DNA of 64,000 nucleotides, taken from MWBF01 sp964614645 (lineage in GTDB: Bacteria > Chloroflexota > Anaerolineae > CG2-30-64-16). The notes under the pieces were generated by a model, which was given only the letters and a program-made list of their open reading frames with translations, ran no database searches and was not told the origin of the DNA. The translations under genes were made by a program, and so were the position numbers. How positions within the stretch are numbered: the stretch's first letter is position 1; each line of letters starts with the position of its first letter. The stretch is taken from positions 19,183 through 83,182 of the forward strand of contig CAZTMA010000004.1 of NCBI GenBank assembly GCA_964614645.1, in the 5' to 3' direction. Positions 20,161-31,291 of the stretch are shown one piece after another.

Positions 20161-20878
20161 GCCAAATCCGACTGACCCGCGGGGTAAGCCGCGAGAACGC
20201 CACCAGCCGTCCGGCTATTTCCGAGGCGCCGAGCCTAAAGGGCGCAAGCTCACCGAGCAGGAGGCGCATGACCGGGGGGTCAGCGATCCGGAGACGGCCG
20301 AGCGGCTGGGCACCGACCGGCTTGCGCAGGAACAGCCATCCCCTGCACAAGGCGCGGTCGAGGAGCGCGCCGCCAACCGGCAGGCCGCTCAAGCTGTGCC
20401 GCCTGGGGCGGCGCAGCCCCACGAGCGCCGAGAAGTGCACCAAAGCCAGCATGATGTGGATGCCGTGCGGGATGACCCCCACGCCCCGGCCATCGCGCAC
20501 GGCGCGCCATCGGGCACGACCGAGGCGCAGCACGAGACGTCCGATGTGGGGCTGAACATCCTGGTCGTGGCCGGGGCCATTGTCGGCGGGTTAATCATCA
20601 TCGCACTGATCGTGGTCGGCCTGCTCACGAATGTGTTCTACAGCTCGCCGGACACGCAGCCGCAGGGCGGCTCGCCCATCGAAACTGCTGCGCCGCCCGC
20701 TGCGGTCGAAATGCGCGTCAACCCCGTGAGTGCGCTCGACCGCTACCAGGCGGCTGCACAGGAGACACTCAACAGCTATGGCTGGGTGGATGAGGCGACG
20801 GGTGTCGCCCGTATCCCGATCACGCGTGCCATGACGCTGATTACCGAGGGCCTGACGCCGGCGGTGGGCCAGGAATGA
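20150..20878 (+). CDS. Single-TM protein of the respiratory operon, unknown function
   Basis: 242-residue protein. The first 130 residues are hydrophilic, disordered-looking and rich in Pro, Gln, His and charge. One transmembrane helix (ILVVAGAIVGGLIIIALIVVGLL, about residues 137-159) follows. A short outside domain contains YQAAAQETLNSYGWVDEATGVARIPI. That last segment resembles the tail of small proteins often found beside Cox or Act genes, where a conserved Tyr-Gly-Trp motif precedes ARIPI. It overlaps actF, sits before sco, and probably belongs to complex III or oxidase assembly. Confidence 0.75.
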   Translation: MSDKPNPTDPRGKPRERHQPSGYFRGAEPKGRKLTEQEAHDRGVSDPETAERLGTDRLAQEQPSPAQGAVEERAANRQAAQAVPPGAAQPHERREVHQSQHDVDAVRDDPHAPAIAHGAPSGTTEAQHETSDVGLNILVVAGAIVGGLIIIALIVVGLLTNVFYSSPDTQPQGGSPIETAAPPAAVEMRVNPVSALDRYQAAAQETLNSYGWVDEATGVARIPITRAMTLITEGLTPAVGQE

Positions 20879-20974
20879 AACGTAAGCCCGGCGCGTGATG
20901 GCAGTTAAACCAACATACAAGGGGACAGCAGGGGCATATATTAGGGGCCATTATCACAGAAGGGTTAAGGGTTA

Positions 20975-21916
20975 ATGGTTATGTTCGACACAAAACGACA
21001 GGCATCCCACCAGGGCCGATCGACGGGCGAGAACCGGGTCGGCTTTGTTATGCTGCTGGCCCTGCTGATGACGCTGCTGACATTACCGGCCGGCGCGGTC
21101 TACGCGCAGGATGATTCAGATATGAATCACACTGCTGAGGAAGCCATACTCAACCAGGTGTCATTCGATCAGAATCTCGACAGCCAGATGCCCCTGGAAG
21201 TGCCCATGATCGACGAGCAGGGGCGCCGCGTGACGCTCGGCCAGTACCTGGGCGCAAAGCCGGCCATCCTGGTGTTCACCTACTACGACTGCCCCAACCT
21301 GTGCCCCATCATCTTGCACGGGTTGAGCGAATCGTTGCGCACCATGCAGGTCGAGGTGGGCAAGGAATTCGACGTCGTGGTCGCCAGCATCGACCCGCGC
21401 GAGACGCCGGAGCAGTCCACCGCGGCCAAAGCCGCCATCATCGCCAGCTATGGTCGTTGGGGCTCCCAGGACGGCTGGCACTTCCTGACTGCGCCGGAAG
21501 ATTCGATCGTGCGGCTGGCGGATACCGCGGGTTTCCATTATGTCTACGACCCTAAGTCCGACCAGTACGCGCACCCCGCTGGCATTCTGGTGATGACGCC
21601 GGGCGGCCGGATTTCGAAGTATCTCTACGGGCTGGAGTTTTCGCCGCGTGACCTGAAGCTGGCGCTGGTGGATGCCTCCGCGGGCAAGATTGGCAGCGCG
21701 GTGGACCAGCTCCTCCTGCGCTGCTTCCACTATGACCCGACGCGGGGCAAGTATACCGTCGCCATCCGGGAGATTCTCAAGTATGCTGCCCTGCTCACGA
21801 TGTTCGGGCTCGGTGCCATGGTGCTGGTGCTGGCACGTTCAAAGCCCCGCCAGTCGGAGCCACCGATTTTGTCGACCGAGGAGCAGGTTGATGACCAGAA
21901 GGAGAGCCAGTCGTGA
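20975..21916 (+). CDS. SCO1/SenC copper chaperone
   Basis: Thioredoxin-fold copper-delivery protein for the CuA site of cytochrome oxidase. After a signal sequence (residues about 22-44) the copper ligands are C106 and C110 in YDCPNLCP, with a His in QYAHPAGI further on. Unlike most Sco proteins it has an additional C-terminal transmembrane helix (YAALLTMFGLGAMVLVLA). The ATG at 20975 is preceded by a weak AAGGG. Its stop overlaps the ctaC start, which matches a role in assembling that subunit. Confidence 0.92.
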   Translation: MVMFDTKRQASHQGRSTGENRVGFVMLLALLMTLLTLPAGAVYAQDDSDMNHTAEEAILNQVSFDQNLDSQMPLEVPMIDEQGRRVTLGQYLGAKPAILVFTYYDCPNLCPIILHGLSESLRTMQVEVGKEFDVVVASIDPRETPEQSTAAKAAIIASYGRWGSQDGWHFLTAPEDSIVRLADTAGFHYVYDPKSDQYAHPAGILVMTPGGRISKYLYGLEFSPRDLKLALVDASAGKIGSAVDQLLLRCFHYDPTRGKYTVAIREILKYAALLTMFGLGAMVLVLARSKPRQSEPPILSTEEQVDDQKESQS

Positions 21917-22868
21917 ATACCCAGTGGACGCTTGACCAGGCAACCGCCCATGCAGGCCGGGTGGACACGCTCTTCCTGGTCCTGGTGGCCGCCAGTGCGA
22001 TCGTCATTATTGGCATAACAAGCGCACTGACCTACTTCATCCTGAAGTACCGCCGCGGCAAGGATGCTGACCGCACCAACCCGGTGGAGACGCATCACAA
22101 GCTGGAATTGACGTGGACGATTGTCCCGCTGGTGCTTTCCCTGGGCGTGTTCCTCTGGGCCGGCCGCCTCTATTTTCAGATGTACGATGTGCCATCCGAC
22201 GCCATGGAAGTATATGTCATCGGCAAGCAGTGGATGTGGAAGTTCCAGCATCCGGACACGGGCCAGATCGAGGTTAACGACCTGCACGTACCCGTCAACC
22301 GGCCTATTAAACTCACAATGACATCTGAGGACGTGATCCACAGCCTGTACGTCCCCGCGTTCCGCATCAAGACCGATGTACTGCCGGGGCGCTACACGAC
22401 CGTCTGGTTTGAGGCCACTGAGACGGGCAATTATCACCTGTTCTGCGCCGAATACTGCGGCACGGACCACTCGGGCATGACCGGCCAGGTGATCGTGATG
22501 CCGGAAGAAGAGTACCTCGCCTGGGCCAGCGGAGGAGGCGCGGCGGGCGGCCAGCCGGTCTCTGCGGCGCAGGCCGGTGAGCAGCTGTTCACCCGGACGG
22601 GCTGCGTAGCGTGCCACAAGCTCGACGGCACTGCGGCAGTCGGCCCGGCACTTGCTGGCATCTTCGGGCAGGAAGTCAGGTTGGCGAGCGGAGAAACCGT
22701 CACGCGTGACGAGGCGTACCTGCGGAAATCCATCCTCGAACCGGCCACTCAGGTGGTCGAGGGTTACCAGCCGGTGATGCCGCCATACCAGGGGCAGTTG
22801 ACCGAGGATCAGGTGTTACAGATCATCGCCTATATCAAGGAGTTAGGCGCCGAACAAGGGGGTGCGCA

Positions 22869-22872
<4 letters not shown>
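21913..22872 (+). CDS. ctaC: Cytochrome c oxidase subunit II with fused cytochrome c domain (caa3 type)
   Basis: 319 residues. Two N-terminal helices are followed by a cupredoxin domain with CuA ligands H143, C178, C182, H186 and M189 (block CAEYCGTDHSGM). A fused cytochrome c domain carries CVACH at 231-235 and a likely axial Met in VMPPY. This is the caa3 arrangement, in which the subunit takes electrons directly from complex III. GTG start overlapping the sco stop. Confidence 0.96.
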
Positions 22873-24534
<1,662 letters not shown>

Positions 24535-24542
<8 letters not shown>

Positions 24543-25203
24543 CATATCGCAAATCGCAATCGAAGCACGGCCGGGCGTAGCGCACCATTTCGATGACGTT
24601 GAACAGCAGCACGAGGCCAACACCCTCGGCATGTGGGTGTTCCTCACAACTGAGGTACTGTTCTTCGGCGGCGTGTTCCTCGGCTACCTGGTGTTCCGTT
24701 CGCTGTACCCGCAGGCGTTCGCGCAGGCGAGCCACCACTTGAACGTTCCGTTGGGCACGGCCAACACGGCGCTCCTGCTGTGCAGCAGCTTGGCGATGGT
24801 TCTCGCGGTCTACTTCGTACGTCGAGACCAGAAGCGCACCGCGGTCATGCTGTTGCTGCTCACCGCAGCGCTCGGCACGGCCTTCCTGGGCATCAAGGCG
24901 GTCGAGTGGATCGTGGACTGGAACGAGGGGCTGGTGCCGGGCCTGAACTGGCTCGTCACGGGGCCCAATGCAGACCAGGAAGAGTTGTTCTTCGTCCTGT
25001 ACTTCACCATGACAGGCCTGCACGCCATCCACATGATCATCGGCATTGCCGTCGTGGGCCTTGCGGCGCTGTGGCTTCTGCGCAAGCGGCACGTCGCGCA
25101 GATGTATACCAACATCGAGATGATCGGACTCTACTGGCACTTCGTGGACATCGTGTGGGTCTTCCTGTTCCCACTGCTCTACCTGATTAACCTGCACGGC
25201 TGA
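24535..25203 (+). CDS. ctaE: Cytochrome c oxidase subunit III
   Basis: 222 residues, about five helices, with the family blocks NTLGMWVFLTTEVLFFGGVFLGY, FYFTMTGLHAIHM-like sequence LYFTMTGLHAIHMI and the terminal GLYWHFVDIVWVFLFPLLYL. It stabilises proton pumping in subunit I. Overlaps ctaD by eight bases. Confidence 0.96.
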
Positions 25204-25210
25204 GGGTGAC

Positions 25211-25489
25211 ATGGCTAACCTGAACGCTGAACTGCGAACCTACCTGCTGGTCTTCCTGGCGCTGCTCGTGCTGGTCGGCGTCACGGTCGGCGCGGCGCTG
25301 CTCGACCTGGGCCCATTCGGCCCGATCGTGGCGCTGCTCATCGCCGGCCTGAAGGCCGGGCTGATCATGGTCTTCTTCATGCATCTGCGCCACACGACGA
25401 AAGTCGCGTGGGTGTTCGCAGCCCTGGGGCTGCTGTGGCTGTCCATAATGCTCGGCCTGACCATGGCCGATTACCTCACGCGCGGCTAA
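25211..25489 (+). CDS. ctaF: Cytochrome c oxidase subunit IV (small membrane subunit)
   Basis: 92 residues with three hydrophobic helices; GLKAGLIMVFFMHLRHTTKVAWVFAALGLLWL is the block of bacterial subunit IV (COX4_pro type). It starts 7 bases after ctaE and is the last gene of the run. Confidence 0.9.
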   Translation: MANLNAELRTYLLVFLALLVLVGVTVGAALLDLGPFGPIVALLIAGLKAGLIMVFFMHLRHTTKVAWVFAALGLLWLSIMLGLTMADYLTRG

Positions 25490-25523
25490 AACTCGCGGGT
25501 CGGGTTGCAGCGCAAATTGCCTC

Positions 25524-25552
25524 TTGCGCAACGCGCTGGAATGTAGTATATT
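25524..25552 (+). promoter_or_regulatory. Predicted promoter of the leuS leader
   Basis: TTGCGC (25524-25529) and TATATT (25547-25552) are separated by 17 bases. The expected transcription start, about seven bases on, falls on the ATG of the leader ORF at 25559. Confidence 0.65.
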
Positions 25553-25558
25553 GCAGCC

Positions 25559-25657
25559 ATGCAGACACAAACGACTGTCCAGGTACTCGGTCTTACGGGG
25601 CTCCTCGCTGAGAGGAGAGAGTTCCGCCTGGGCAGCCGCCAGCACTTGACCGCATAG
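25559..25657 (+). CDS. Leucine-rich leader peptide upstream of leuS (candidate)
   Basis: A 32-codon ORF (MQTQTTVQVLGLTGLLAERR...) with six Leu codons; four of them, CTC, CTT, CTC, CTC, lie within seven codons at 25586-25606. It has no Shine-Dalgarno sequence, but the predicted promoter would start the RNA at its ATG, giving a leaderless message. It ends 30 bases before an intrinsic terminator and lies before the leucyl-tRNA synthetase gene, so ribosome stalling at Leu codons could control readthrough. Not shown to be translated. Confidence 0.5.
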   Translation: MQTQTTVQVLGLTGLLAERREFRLGSRQHLTA

Positions 25658-25685
25658 CCGTTCATTCTCAGTGCATCGCCGGTCG

Positions 25686-25715
25686 AAGGCCTCCCCAGGT
25701 GGGAGGCCTTTTTGA
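25686..25715 (+). terminator. Terminator in the leuS leader (candidate attenuator)
   Basis: AAGGCCTCCC, a 4-5 base loop, GGGAGGCCTT and a T-run, directly before leuS and after the leader ORF. A strong terminator before a gene on the same strand indicates attenuation or a riboswitch-like control; no T-box core sequence is visible. Confidence 0.85.
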
Positions 25716-28316
25716 TTGCCTTGCGCACGCGAAAGGAGAGTTTCAAATGGGGCTTACAGAGTAACCAGCAGCACATCTGATGGGGAGGCAGCGACACGAG
25801 GCCAGCGCGCCGTCTATGACCACATCGCGATCGAGCAGAAGTGGCGGGCACGCTGGGCCACCGACGCGCTGTATCGTACCCCGGCGCCCGCACCGGACCG
25901 GCCCAAGTACTATTGCCTGGATTTCTTCCCCTATCCTTCAGGGTACGGGTTGAGCGTCGGGCACGGCCGCAACTACGTGCCCAGCGATGTCATCGCGCGC
26001 TTCTATCGGATGCAGGGCCGCGCGGTGTTGCACCCGATGGGCTGGGATGCATTCGGCCTGCCCGCTGAGAACGAAGCCATCAAACGCGGCGTCCACCCGC
26101 GCGAAACCACCTCGCAATACGCCGCGAACTACCGCCGCCAGATGACCCTGATGGGCTGCTCGTACGACTGGGAACGCGAGATCAACTCGAGCACGCCCGA
26201 CTTCTACCGCTGGACGCAGTGGTTCTTCCTGCTGCTGTACCACCGCGGGCTGGCCTATCGCGCCGTGGGCCGGCAGTGGTGGTGCCCCGGCTGCCAGACT
26301 GTCCTGGCCAATGAGCAGGTCGATGCCAGCGGGACCTGCTGGCGCGGGCACACCGGCGTCTACAAGCGCGACATGGAGCAGTGGTATCTGCGTATCACAG
26401 CCTATGCCGAGCAACTGCTGGATGACCTGGCCACGCTGGACTGGCCGGAGCACATCGTCGCAATGCAGCGCAACTGGATCGGGCGCAGCGAGGGTGTCGA
26501 GTTCAGCATGCCCATCCACGATGCCTCAGGTGAGAGCGCGGGGCTGCAAATCGACGTCTTCACCACGCGACCGGACACCATTCCGGGCGTGACGTTCGTG
26601 GCCATCGCGCCGGAGCATCCGCTCGTCGGGCAAGTCATCGACGGCGAAGCGATTCCCGGCGAGCAGCGTGCTGCGGTGGCTGCCTACCGCGAGCAGGCTG
26701 TCCGCCGCAGCGACATCGACCGCATGCAGGGCGACCGCACGCGCGCGGGCGCGTTCACGGGCATGTACGCGGTCAACCCGCTGAACGGCGAGCGCGTCCC
26801 CGTGTACCTGGCCGACTATGTGCTGATGGCCTACGGCAGCGGGGCCATCATGGGCGTGCCCGCGCACGACCAGCGCGACTTCGAGTTCGCGGTCCAGCAC
26901 GGCATCCCGGTCAAGGTCGTCGTCGCACCACCCACCGGGGATGTGCCGGGACAGGCCGCCTACACGGAAGCGGGCATGATGGTGGATGCCGGGGCGTGGA
27001 CCGGGCTGCCCTCCAAGGAGGCTGCAGTACGCATCACCGCCTGGCTGACCGGCCAGGGCACCGGACGCTCCAGCGTCCAATACAGGATGCGCGACTGGCT
27101 GATCTCGCGGCAGCGGTACTGGGGCGCGCCGATCCCGATTGTCTACTGCGACCGCTGCGGGATGCTACCCGTGCCTGAGTCCGAGCTGCCGGTGCTGCTG
27201 CCGGACATCGAACGCTGGCTGCCGGGTGACGACGGTCGCTCGCCGCTGGCAGGGCTGCCGTCGTTTGTCGAGACCCGCTGTCCGCAGTGCGGCAGGCCGG
27301 CGCGCCGCGAGACCGATACGATGGACGGCTTTGCCTGCTCCAGCTGGTACTTCCTGCGCTTCGTCAGCCCGGACTACGCCGACGGCCCCTTTGACCCGGC
27401 AGCCCTGGCGCAGTGGGGCAGCCCGGACATCTACGTTGGCGGTGCGGAGCACGCGGTGATGCACCTGCTGTACGCCCGCTTCTGGACGAAGGTGATGGCA
27501 GACGCCGGGATCGTGCCGTTCCACGAGCCGTTCCCGGTGCTGCGCAGCCAGGGCACAATGCACGCCCGCGACCCGCTGAACGGCGAGCTGCGGCGCATGT
27601 CCAAGTCCACGGGCAACGTGGTGACGCCTGACAGCGTGGCCGAGTCGCACGGCGCAGATGCGCTGCGGGTCTACCTGCTGTTCATGGCTCCCTTCGAGAA
27701 CAACACCGTCTGGGATGGGGGGGGCGTCAACGGCGCGCGACGCTTCCTGGAGCGTACGTGGCGGCTGGTGAACGAGGTCGCCGGCGCCCGCGCGGCAGGT
27801 GACACTGCCCGCTCACCGAACGCTGCGGAGGAGGAACTGGCCCGCGCCGTACGCCGTACGGTGCGCAAGGTGACTGAGGACATGGAGACGCTGGCCTTCA
27901 ACACCGCGGTGGCTGCGCTGATGAAGTGCCTGAACACGATGAACGAGTATCGCGCCGCCCACGGCATCACATGGGCGCTGAGCCGGGCCGTACGCGACTT
28001 CGTGCTGGTGCTGGCGCCCTTTGCACCCCATATCGCGGAAGAGCTGTCGGAGAGGTTGGGCGAGCCGTACAGCGTCCACTGCCGGCAGTGGCCCGCTCAC
28101 GATGACCCGGCCGATGCTGACGGGGAGGGCATCGTCCTGGTCGTGCAGGTGGATGGCCGGGTGCGCGACCGGCTGGTCCTGGCGGCAGGGGTCCCCAAGG
28201 ACGAAGTCCGTGCGCGCGCGCTGGGCAGCCCCGCGGTGCAGCGCGCGCTGCGCGGCAGCACGGTGGCACGCGTGATATACGTGCCGGGTCGCCTGCTGAA
28301 CATCGTAACGGAATAA
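25716..28316 (+). CDS. leuS: Leucyl-tRNA synthetase
   Basis: Charges tRNA-Leu. The protein has FFPYPSGYGLSVGHGRNY (HIGH motif region), the CP1 editing domain with TRPDTIPGVTFVAIAPEHP, a zinc-like CDRCG, the KMSKS motif as RRMSKSTGN and the C-terminal anticodon-binding part. The open frame can only begin at a TTG (25716), because no ATG or GTG occurs in frame before the conserved YDHIAIEQKWRARW. A good ribosome site (AAAGGAG) precedes an ATG at 25747, but that frame stops after five codons (MGLTE). A one-base loss between 25750 and about 25812 would explain this. The coordinates follow the open frame. Confidence 0.95.
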   Translation: MPCARERRVSNGAYRVTSSTSDGEAATRGQRAVYDHIAIEQKWRARWATDALYRTPAPAPDRPKYYCLDFFPYPSGYGLSVGHGRNYVPSDVIARFYRMQGRAVLHPMGWDAFGLPAENEAIKRGVHPRETTSQYAANYRRQMTLMGCSYDWEREINSSTPDFYRWTQWFFLLLYHRGLAYRAVGRQWWCPGCQTVLANEQVDASGTCWRGHTGVYKRDMEQWYLRITAYAEQLLDDLATLDWPEHIVAMQRNWIGRSEGVEFSMPIHDASGESAGLQIDVFTTRPDTIPGVTFVAIAPEHPLVGQVIDGEAIPGEQRAAVAAYREQAVRRSDIDRMQGDRTRAGAFTGMYAVNPLNGERVPVYLADYVLMAYGSGAIMGVPAHDQRDFEFAVQHGIPVKVVVAPPTGDVPGQAAYTEAGMMVDAGAWTGLPSKEAAVRITAWLTGQGTGRSSVQYRMRDWLISRQRYWGAPIPIVYCDRCGMLPVPESELPVLLPDIERWLPGDDGRSPLAGLPSFVETRCPQCGRPARRETDTMDGFACSSWYFLRFVSPDYADGPFDPAALAQWGSPDIYVGGAEHAVMHLLYARFWTKVMADAGIVPFHEPFPVLRSQGTMHARDPLNGELRRMSKSTGNVVTPDSVAESHGADALRVYLLFMAPFENNTVWDGGGVNGARRFLERTWRLVNEVAGARAAGDTARSPNAAEEELARAVRRTVRKVTEDMETLAFNTAVAALMKCLNTMNEYRAAHGITWALSRAVRDFVLVLAPFAPHIAEELSERLGEPYSVHCRQWPAHDDPADADGEGIVLVVQVDGRVRDRLVLAAGVPKDEVRARALGSPAVQRALRGSTVARVIYVPGRLLNIVTE

Positions 28317-28330
28317 CCCCGGCTCTCGAT

Positions 28331-28382
28331 TTGACACATCGACGAGGGGAGCCTACACTTGCAACGCAGTAGCATTTGCAAC
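28331..28382 (+). promoter_or_regulatory. Promoter and candidate operator of the fur-feoA gene
   Basis: TTGACA (28331-28336) and TACACT (28354-28359) are 17 bases apart. Two copies of TTGCAAC (28359 and 28376) start 17 bp apart, overlapping the -10 and the start site, and the outer bases form CACTTG/CAAGTG. This is a plausible metalloregulator site for autoregulation. Confidence 0.6.
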
Positions 28383-28399
28383 AAGTGGAGGTTCCCCTC

Positions 28400-29221
28400 A
28401 TGTCTCCTCAGTCTGAGTTGCGCGACACCTTGCGCGAGTCCGGCCGGCGGCTGACTGACCAGCGACAACTGCTGCTGGAGTTGCTCCAGGAGCACGGCGG
28501 CCATCTGGACGCGCGCGAACTCTATCGCCTCGCACAAGAGCGTGACCCCCGGCTGAACCTTTCCACGGTCTATCGCACGCTCGGTTTGCTGCGCGATCTC
28601 GGCCTCGTGGACGAGCAACACCTGGGCGAAGATCACCATCACTATGAATTGAAGGCGCCGGCCACACACTACCACCTCGTCTGCCGGACCTGCGGCTCGG
28701 TCATCGAGTTCACCAGTCCCTTGATCGAGCAGTTGAAGGAAGCTATCGGGCGAGAACTGGATTATGCGATTGCCGATGCACAGGTGGACCTATTGGGCAT
28801 CTGCGCCGCCTGCCGCGCGGCCACCGCTTCGCCGTCGGCTGAGCCTGAGCCCGTGCCGCCGCGCAGGACGGGCCCGCGTACCCGCATGGTGAATATCCTC
28901 CGTCGATCCCTGCACCCTGGAGATGCCGCGCCTACGGAAACACAGCCGAATGCAGCCGGCCAGGACGAGGCGCTCTCCCTGCGCACGCTGCTCACCGGCA
29001 GCTCGGCGCGTGTGGCTGCGCTGACGGGCGGGCATGACCTGGTGGCGCGACTGGCTGCGCTGGGCCTGACGCCGGGCACGACGCTGGAGGTGGCGCAAAA
29101 TCCGGGCCAGGGACCGGTCATCGTCCTGGTGCGCGACACGCGCCTGGTGCTCGGCCGCGGAGAGGCGGCCCATATCCTGGTCGTACCCACTGAGGCAGCG
29201 CATGGCCGACAAGTCGATTGA
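28400..29221 (+). CDS. Fur-family metalloregulator fused to a FeoA domain
   Basis: 273 residues. Residues 1-142 form a Fur-type repressor: winged helix with NLSTVYRTLGLLRDLGLV, the HHHYEL metal-sensing segment and structural zinc pairs C95/C98 and C135/C138. A Pro-rich linker (143-198) leads to a FeoA-like SH3 domain (about 199-263; VARLAALGLTPGTTLEV and ILVV). FeoA normally is a separate small protein that helps FeoB. GTGGAGG precedes the ATG at 28400. It overlaps feoB by 20 bases, so the regulator and the transporter are made together. It could be an iron or another metal sensor. Confidence 0.88.
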   Translation: MSPQSELRDTLRESGRRLTDQRQLLLELLQEHGGHLDARELYRLAQERDPRLNLSTVYRTLGLLRDLGLVDEQHLGEDHHHYELKAPATHYHLVCRTCGSVIEFTSPLIEQLKEAIGRELDYAIADAQVDLLGICAACRAATASPSAEPEPVPPRRTGPRTRMVNILRRSLHPGDAAPTETQPNAAGQDEALSLRTLLTGSSARVAALTGGHDLVARLAALGLTPGTTLEVAQNPGQGPVIVLVRDTRLVLGRGEAAHILVVPTEAAHGRQVD

Positions 29222-31211
29222 GCCGCGCACCCTCACGGTCGCGCTGGTCGGCCAGCCCAACGTGGGCAAGTCGATCATCTTCAACATGCTCACCGGTCTC
29301 TCGCAGCATGTCGCCAACTGGCCCGGCAAGACCAGCGAGCAGCGCGTGGGAGAGCACCGGCAGAACGGCACGCTGCTGCGCGTGGTCGACCTGCCCGGCA
29401 TCTACAGCCTCACGGCCAACTCCGAAGAAGAGCGCATTGCCCGTGACTACATCATCTGCCAGCGGCCGGATGTCGTGGCAGTGATCGTCGATGCCGCGGC
29501 GCTGGAGCGCAACCTCTACCTGCTGGCCGAGCTGCTGGGCCTGCCGATTCCCATCGTCGTGGGCCTCAATCTGATGGACGTGGCCGCGCAGGAGGGGCTG
29601 CAGGTCGAGCCGCACGTGCTGGAGGCCGCGCTGGGCGTGCCGGTGGTGCCGATGGTCGCCACCCGTAATCAGGGTGTGCGCGAGCTTGTGGAGGCCGCCA
29701 CCCGGGCAGCGCGCCAGCCGGCCAGCCTGTCTCCCCGGCGGCCGGAGATTCGGGCTGACCACGCGGCCGTCCTGGCTGAGGTGGGCCGGCTGATTGCCGG
29801 TCGCGTGCCCGAGCCTTACCCTGAACATTGGGTGGCGCTGAAGCTGCTGGAAGGGGACGCCGAGATCACCGCTATGCTGCGGCCGCGGCTGGGCGACCGG
29901 TGGGACAGCCTGCACGCGCTGCTGATGCAACACGAGGATGCGGTGCTGGCAGTCGCGAGCGGCCGCTATGAGTGGATCGGGCGGATGGTGCGCGCGGCGG
30001 TCACACGGCCGCGGCCGGGACGGGTGTCGCTCACCAGCCGCATCGACCGGCTGGCCACGCACCCGCTGGTGGGGCTGGTGATCCTGGCCGCGGTGCTCGG
30101 GCTGACGTTCTGGCTGACGTATGCAATCGGCACGCCGCTGCAGGCGTTCCTGGACACGCACCTGGTGCACGCGGGCGCAGCCTGGGCGCGGGATGCACTG
30201 GCCGGCGCGCCGGCGTGGGTCGGCAGCCTCGTGGCCGACGGCATTATCGCGGGCGTCGGGCTCGTACTGACGTTCCTGCCCATACTGCTGATTTTCTTCG
30301 CGGCGCTCGGGTTGCTGGAAGATGTGGGGTACATTGCGCGCGCGGCCTATGTCACTGACCGGTTCATGCACTTTATGGGGCTGCACGGCAAGAGTTTCCT
30401 CCCCCTCTTTCTCGGCTTCGGCTGCAACGTGCCCGCCATCATGGCGGCCCGCACTATCGATTCCACGAAGGCGCGGCTGCTGACGATCATCCTGGCCCCT
30501 TTTGTGCCCTGTCCCGCGCGCATGAGCGTGGTCGCGATCCTGACGCCGATCTTCTTCACTGCACATGCCCCCTGGGTCGCGCTGGGCCTGATGGCTCTGG
30601 CTATGCTGGTGATGGTGTTGGTTGGCCTGCTGCTCCACGAGCTGCTGCTGGGCGGCGAGCACGTCGCCTTCATTATGGAGCTGCCGCTGTACCATCCACC
30701 CGATGCACGGGCCATTCTGCGCTCCATCTACGAGCGGCTGATTGACTTCCTGCGCGTGGCGGGCAGCATCATCCTGATCGTCTCCGTGTTGCTGTGGGGC
30801 CTGCTCAGCCTGCCGACGGGGCAGGTGGAAACGAGCTACCTCGCCGCGTTTGGCCGCCTGCTGGAGCCGGTCGGCGCACTGATGGGCCTGAGTTGGCAGT
30901 TGATGGTGGCACTGGTGACCAGCTTCGTCCGCAAGGAGAATGTCATCGCTACCCTCGGCGTGTTGTATGGCTCGGGGGAGGCCGGGGCTGGGCTGGCGGA
31001 GACGCTGACGGGCATCGTGACGCCCGCCACCGCGCTGGCATTCATGGCCGTCCAGATGTTGTTCGTGCCGTGTGTCGCGACAGTGGCTGCCATCCGGCAG
31101 GAGACGCGTAGTTGGGGCTGGACGGCTCTCAGCATTGCGCTGCCCCTGGTCATTTCGCTCGCGCTGGGTACGGCCATCTATCACGCTGCCAGGTGGCTGC
31201 TGACAGTGTGA
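29202..31211 (+). CDS. feoB: Ferrous iron transporter FeoB
   Basis: Membrane ferrous iron importer of 669 residues. The N-terminal G domain has GQPNVGKS (G1), DLPGIYSL (G3) and NLMD (G4). The C-terminal half has two Gate domains, with LGFGCNVPAIMAARTI and FVPCPARMSV, and about nine helices. Slightly shorter than E. coli FeoB (773). Its start lies inside the fur-feoA gene. Confidence 0.96.
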   Translation: MADKSIEPRTLTVALVGQPNVGKSIIFNMLTGLSQHVANWPGKTSEQRVGEHRQNGTLLRVVDLPGIYSLTANSEEERIARDYIICQRPDVVAVIVDAAALERNLYLLAELLGLPIPIVVGLNLMDVAAQEGLQVEPHVLEAALGVPVVPMVATRNQGVRELVEAATRAARQPASLSPRRPEIRADHAAVLAEVGRLIAGRVPEPYPEHWVALKLLEGDAEITAMLRPRLGDRWDSLHALLMQHEDAVLAVASGRYEWIGRMVRAAVTRPRPGRVSLTSRIDRLATHPLVGLVILAAVLGLTFWLTYAIGTPLQAFLDTHLVHAGAAWARDALAGAPAWVGSLVADGIIAGVGLVLTFLPILLIFFAALGLLEDVGYIARAAYVTDRFMHFMGLHGKSFLPLFLGFGCNVPAIMAARTIDSTKARLLTIILAPFVPCPARMSVVAILTPIFFTAHAPWVALGLMALAMLVMVLVGLLLHELLLGGEHVAFIMELPLYHPPDARAILRSIYERLIDFLRVAGSIILIVSVLLWGLLSLPTGQVETSYLAAFGRLLEPVGALMGLSWQLMVALVTSFVRKENVIATLGVLYGSGEAGAGLAETLTGIVTPATALAFMAVQMLFVPCVATVAAIRQETRSWGWTALSIALPLVISLALGTAIYHAARWLLTV

Positions 31212-31291
31212 TAGCCATACCACTTCGACCATTGCCGCAGTAACGCGCACATGCGACGGACGGCTATAGTGCTTTTCCTCACTTCTGAGTT

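Noticed and set aside
25559..25715. T-box riboswitch before leuS
   Set aside because: No T-box core (UGGN bulge followed by ACC) could be found, although a terminator and Leu codons are present. A covariance search is still needed.
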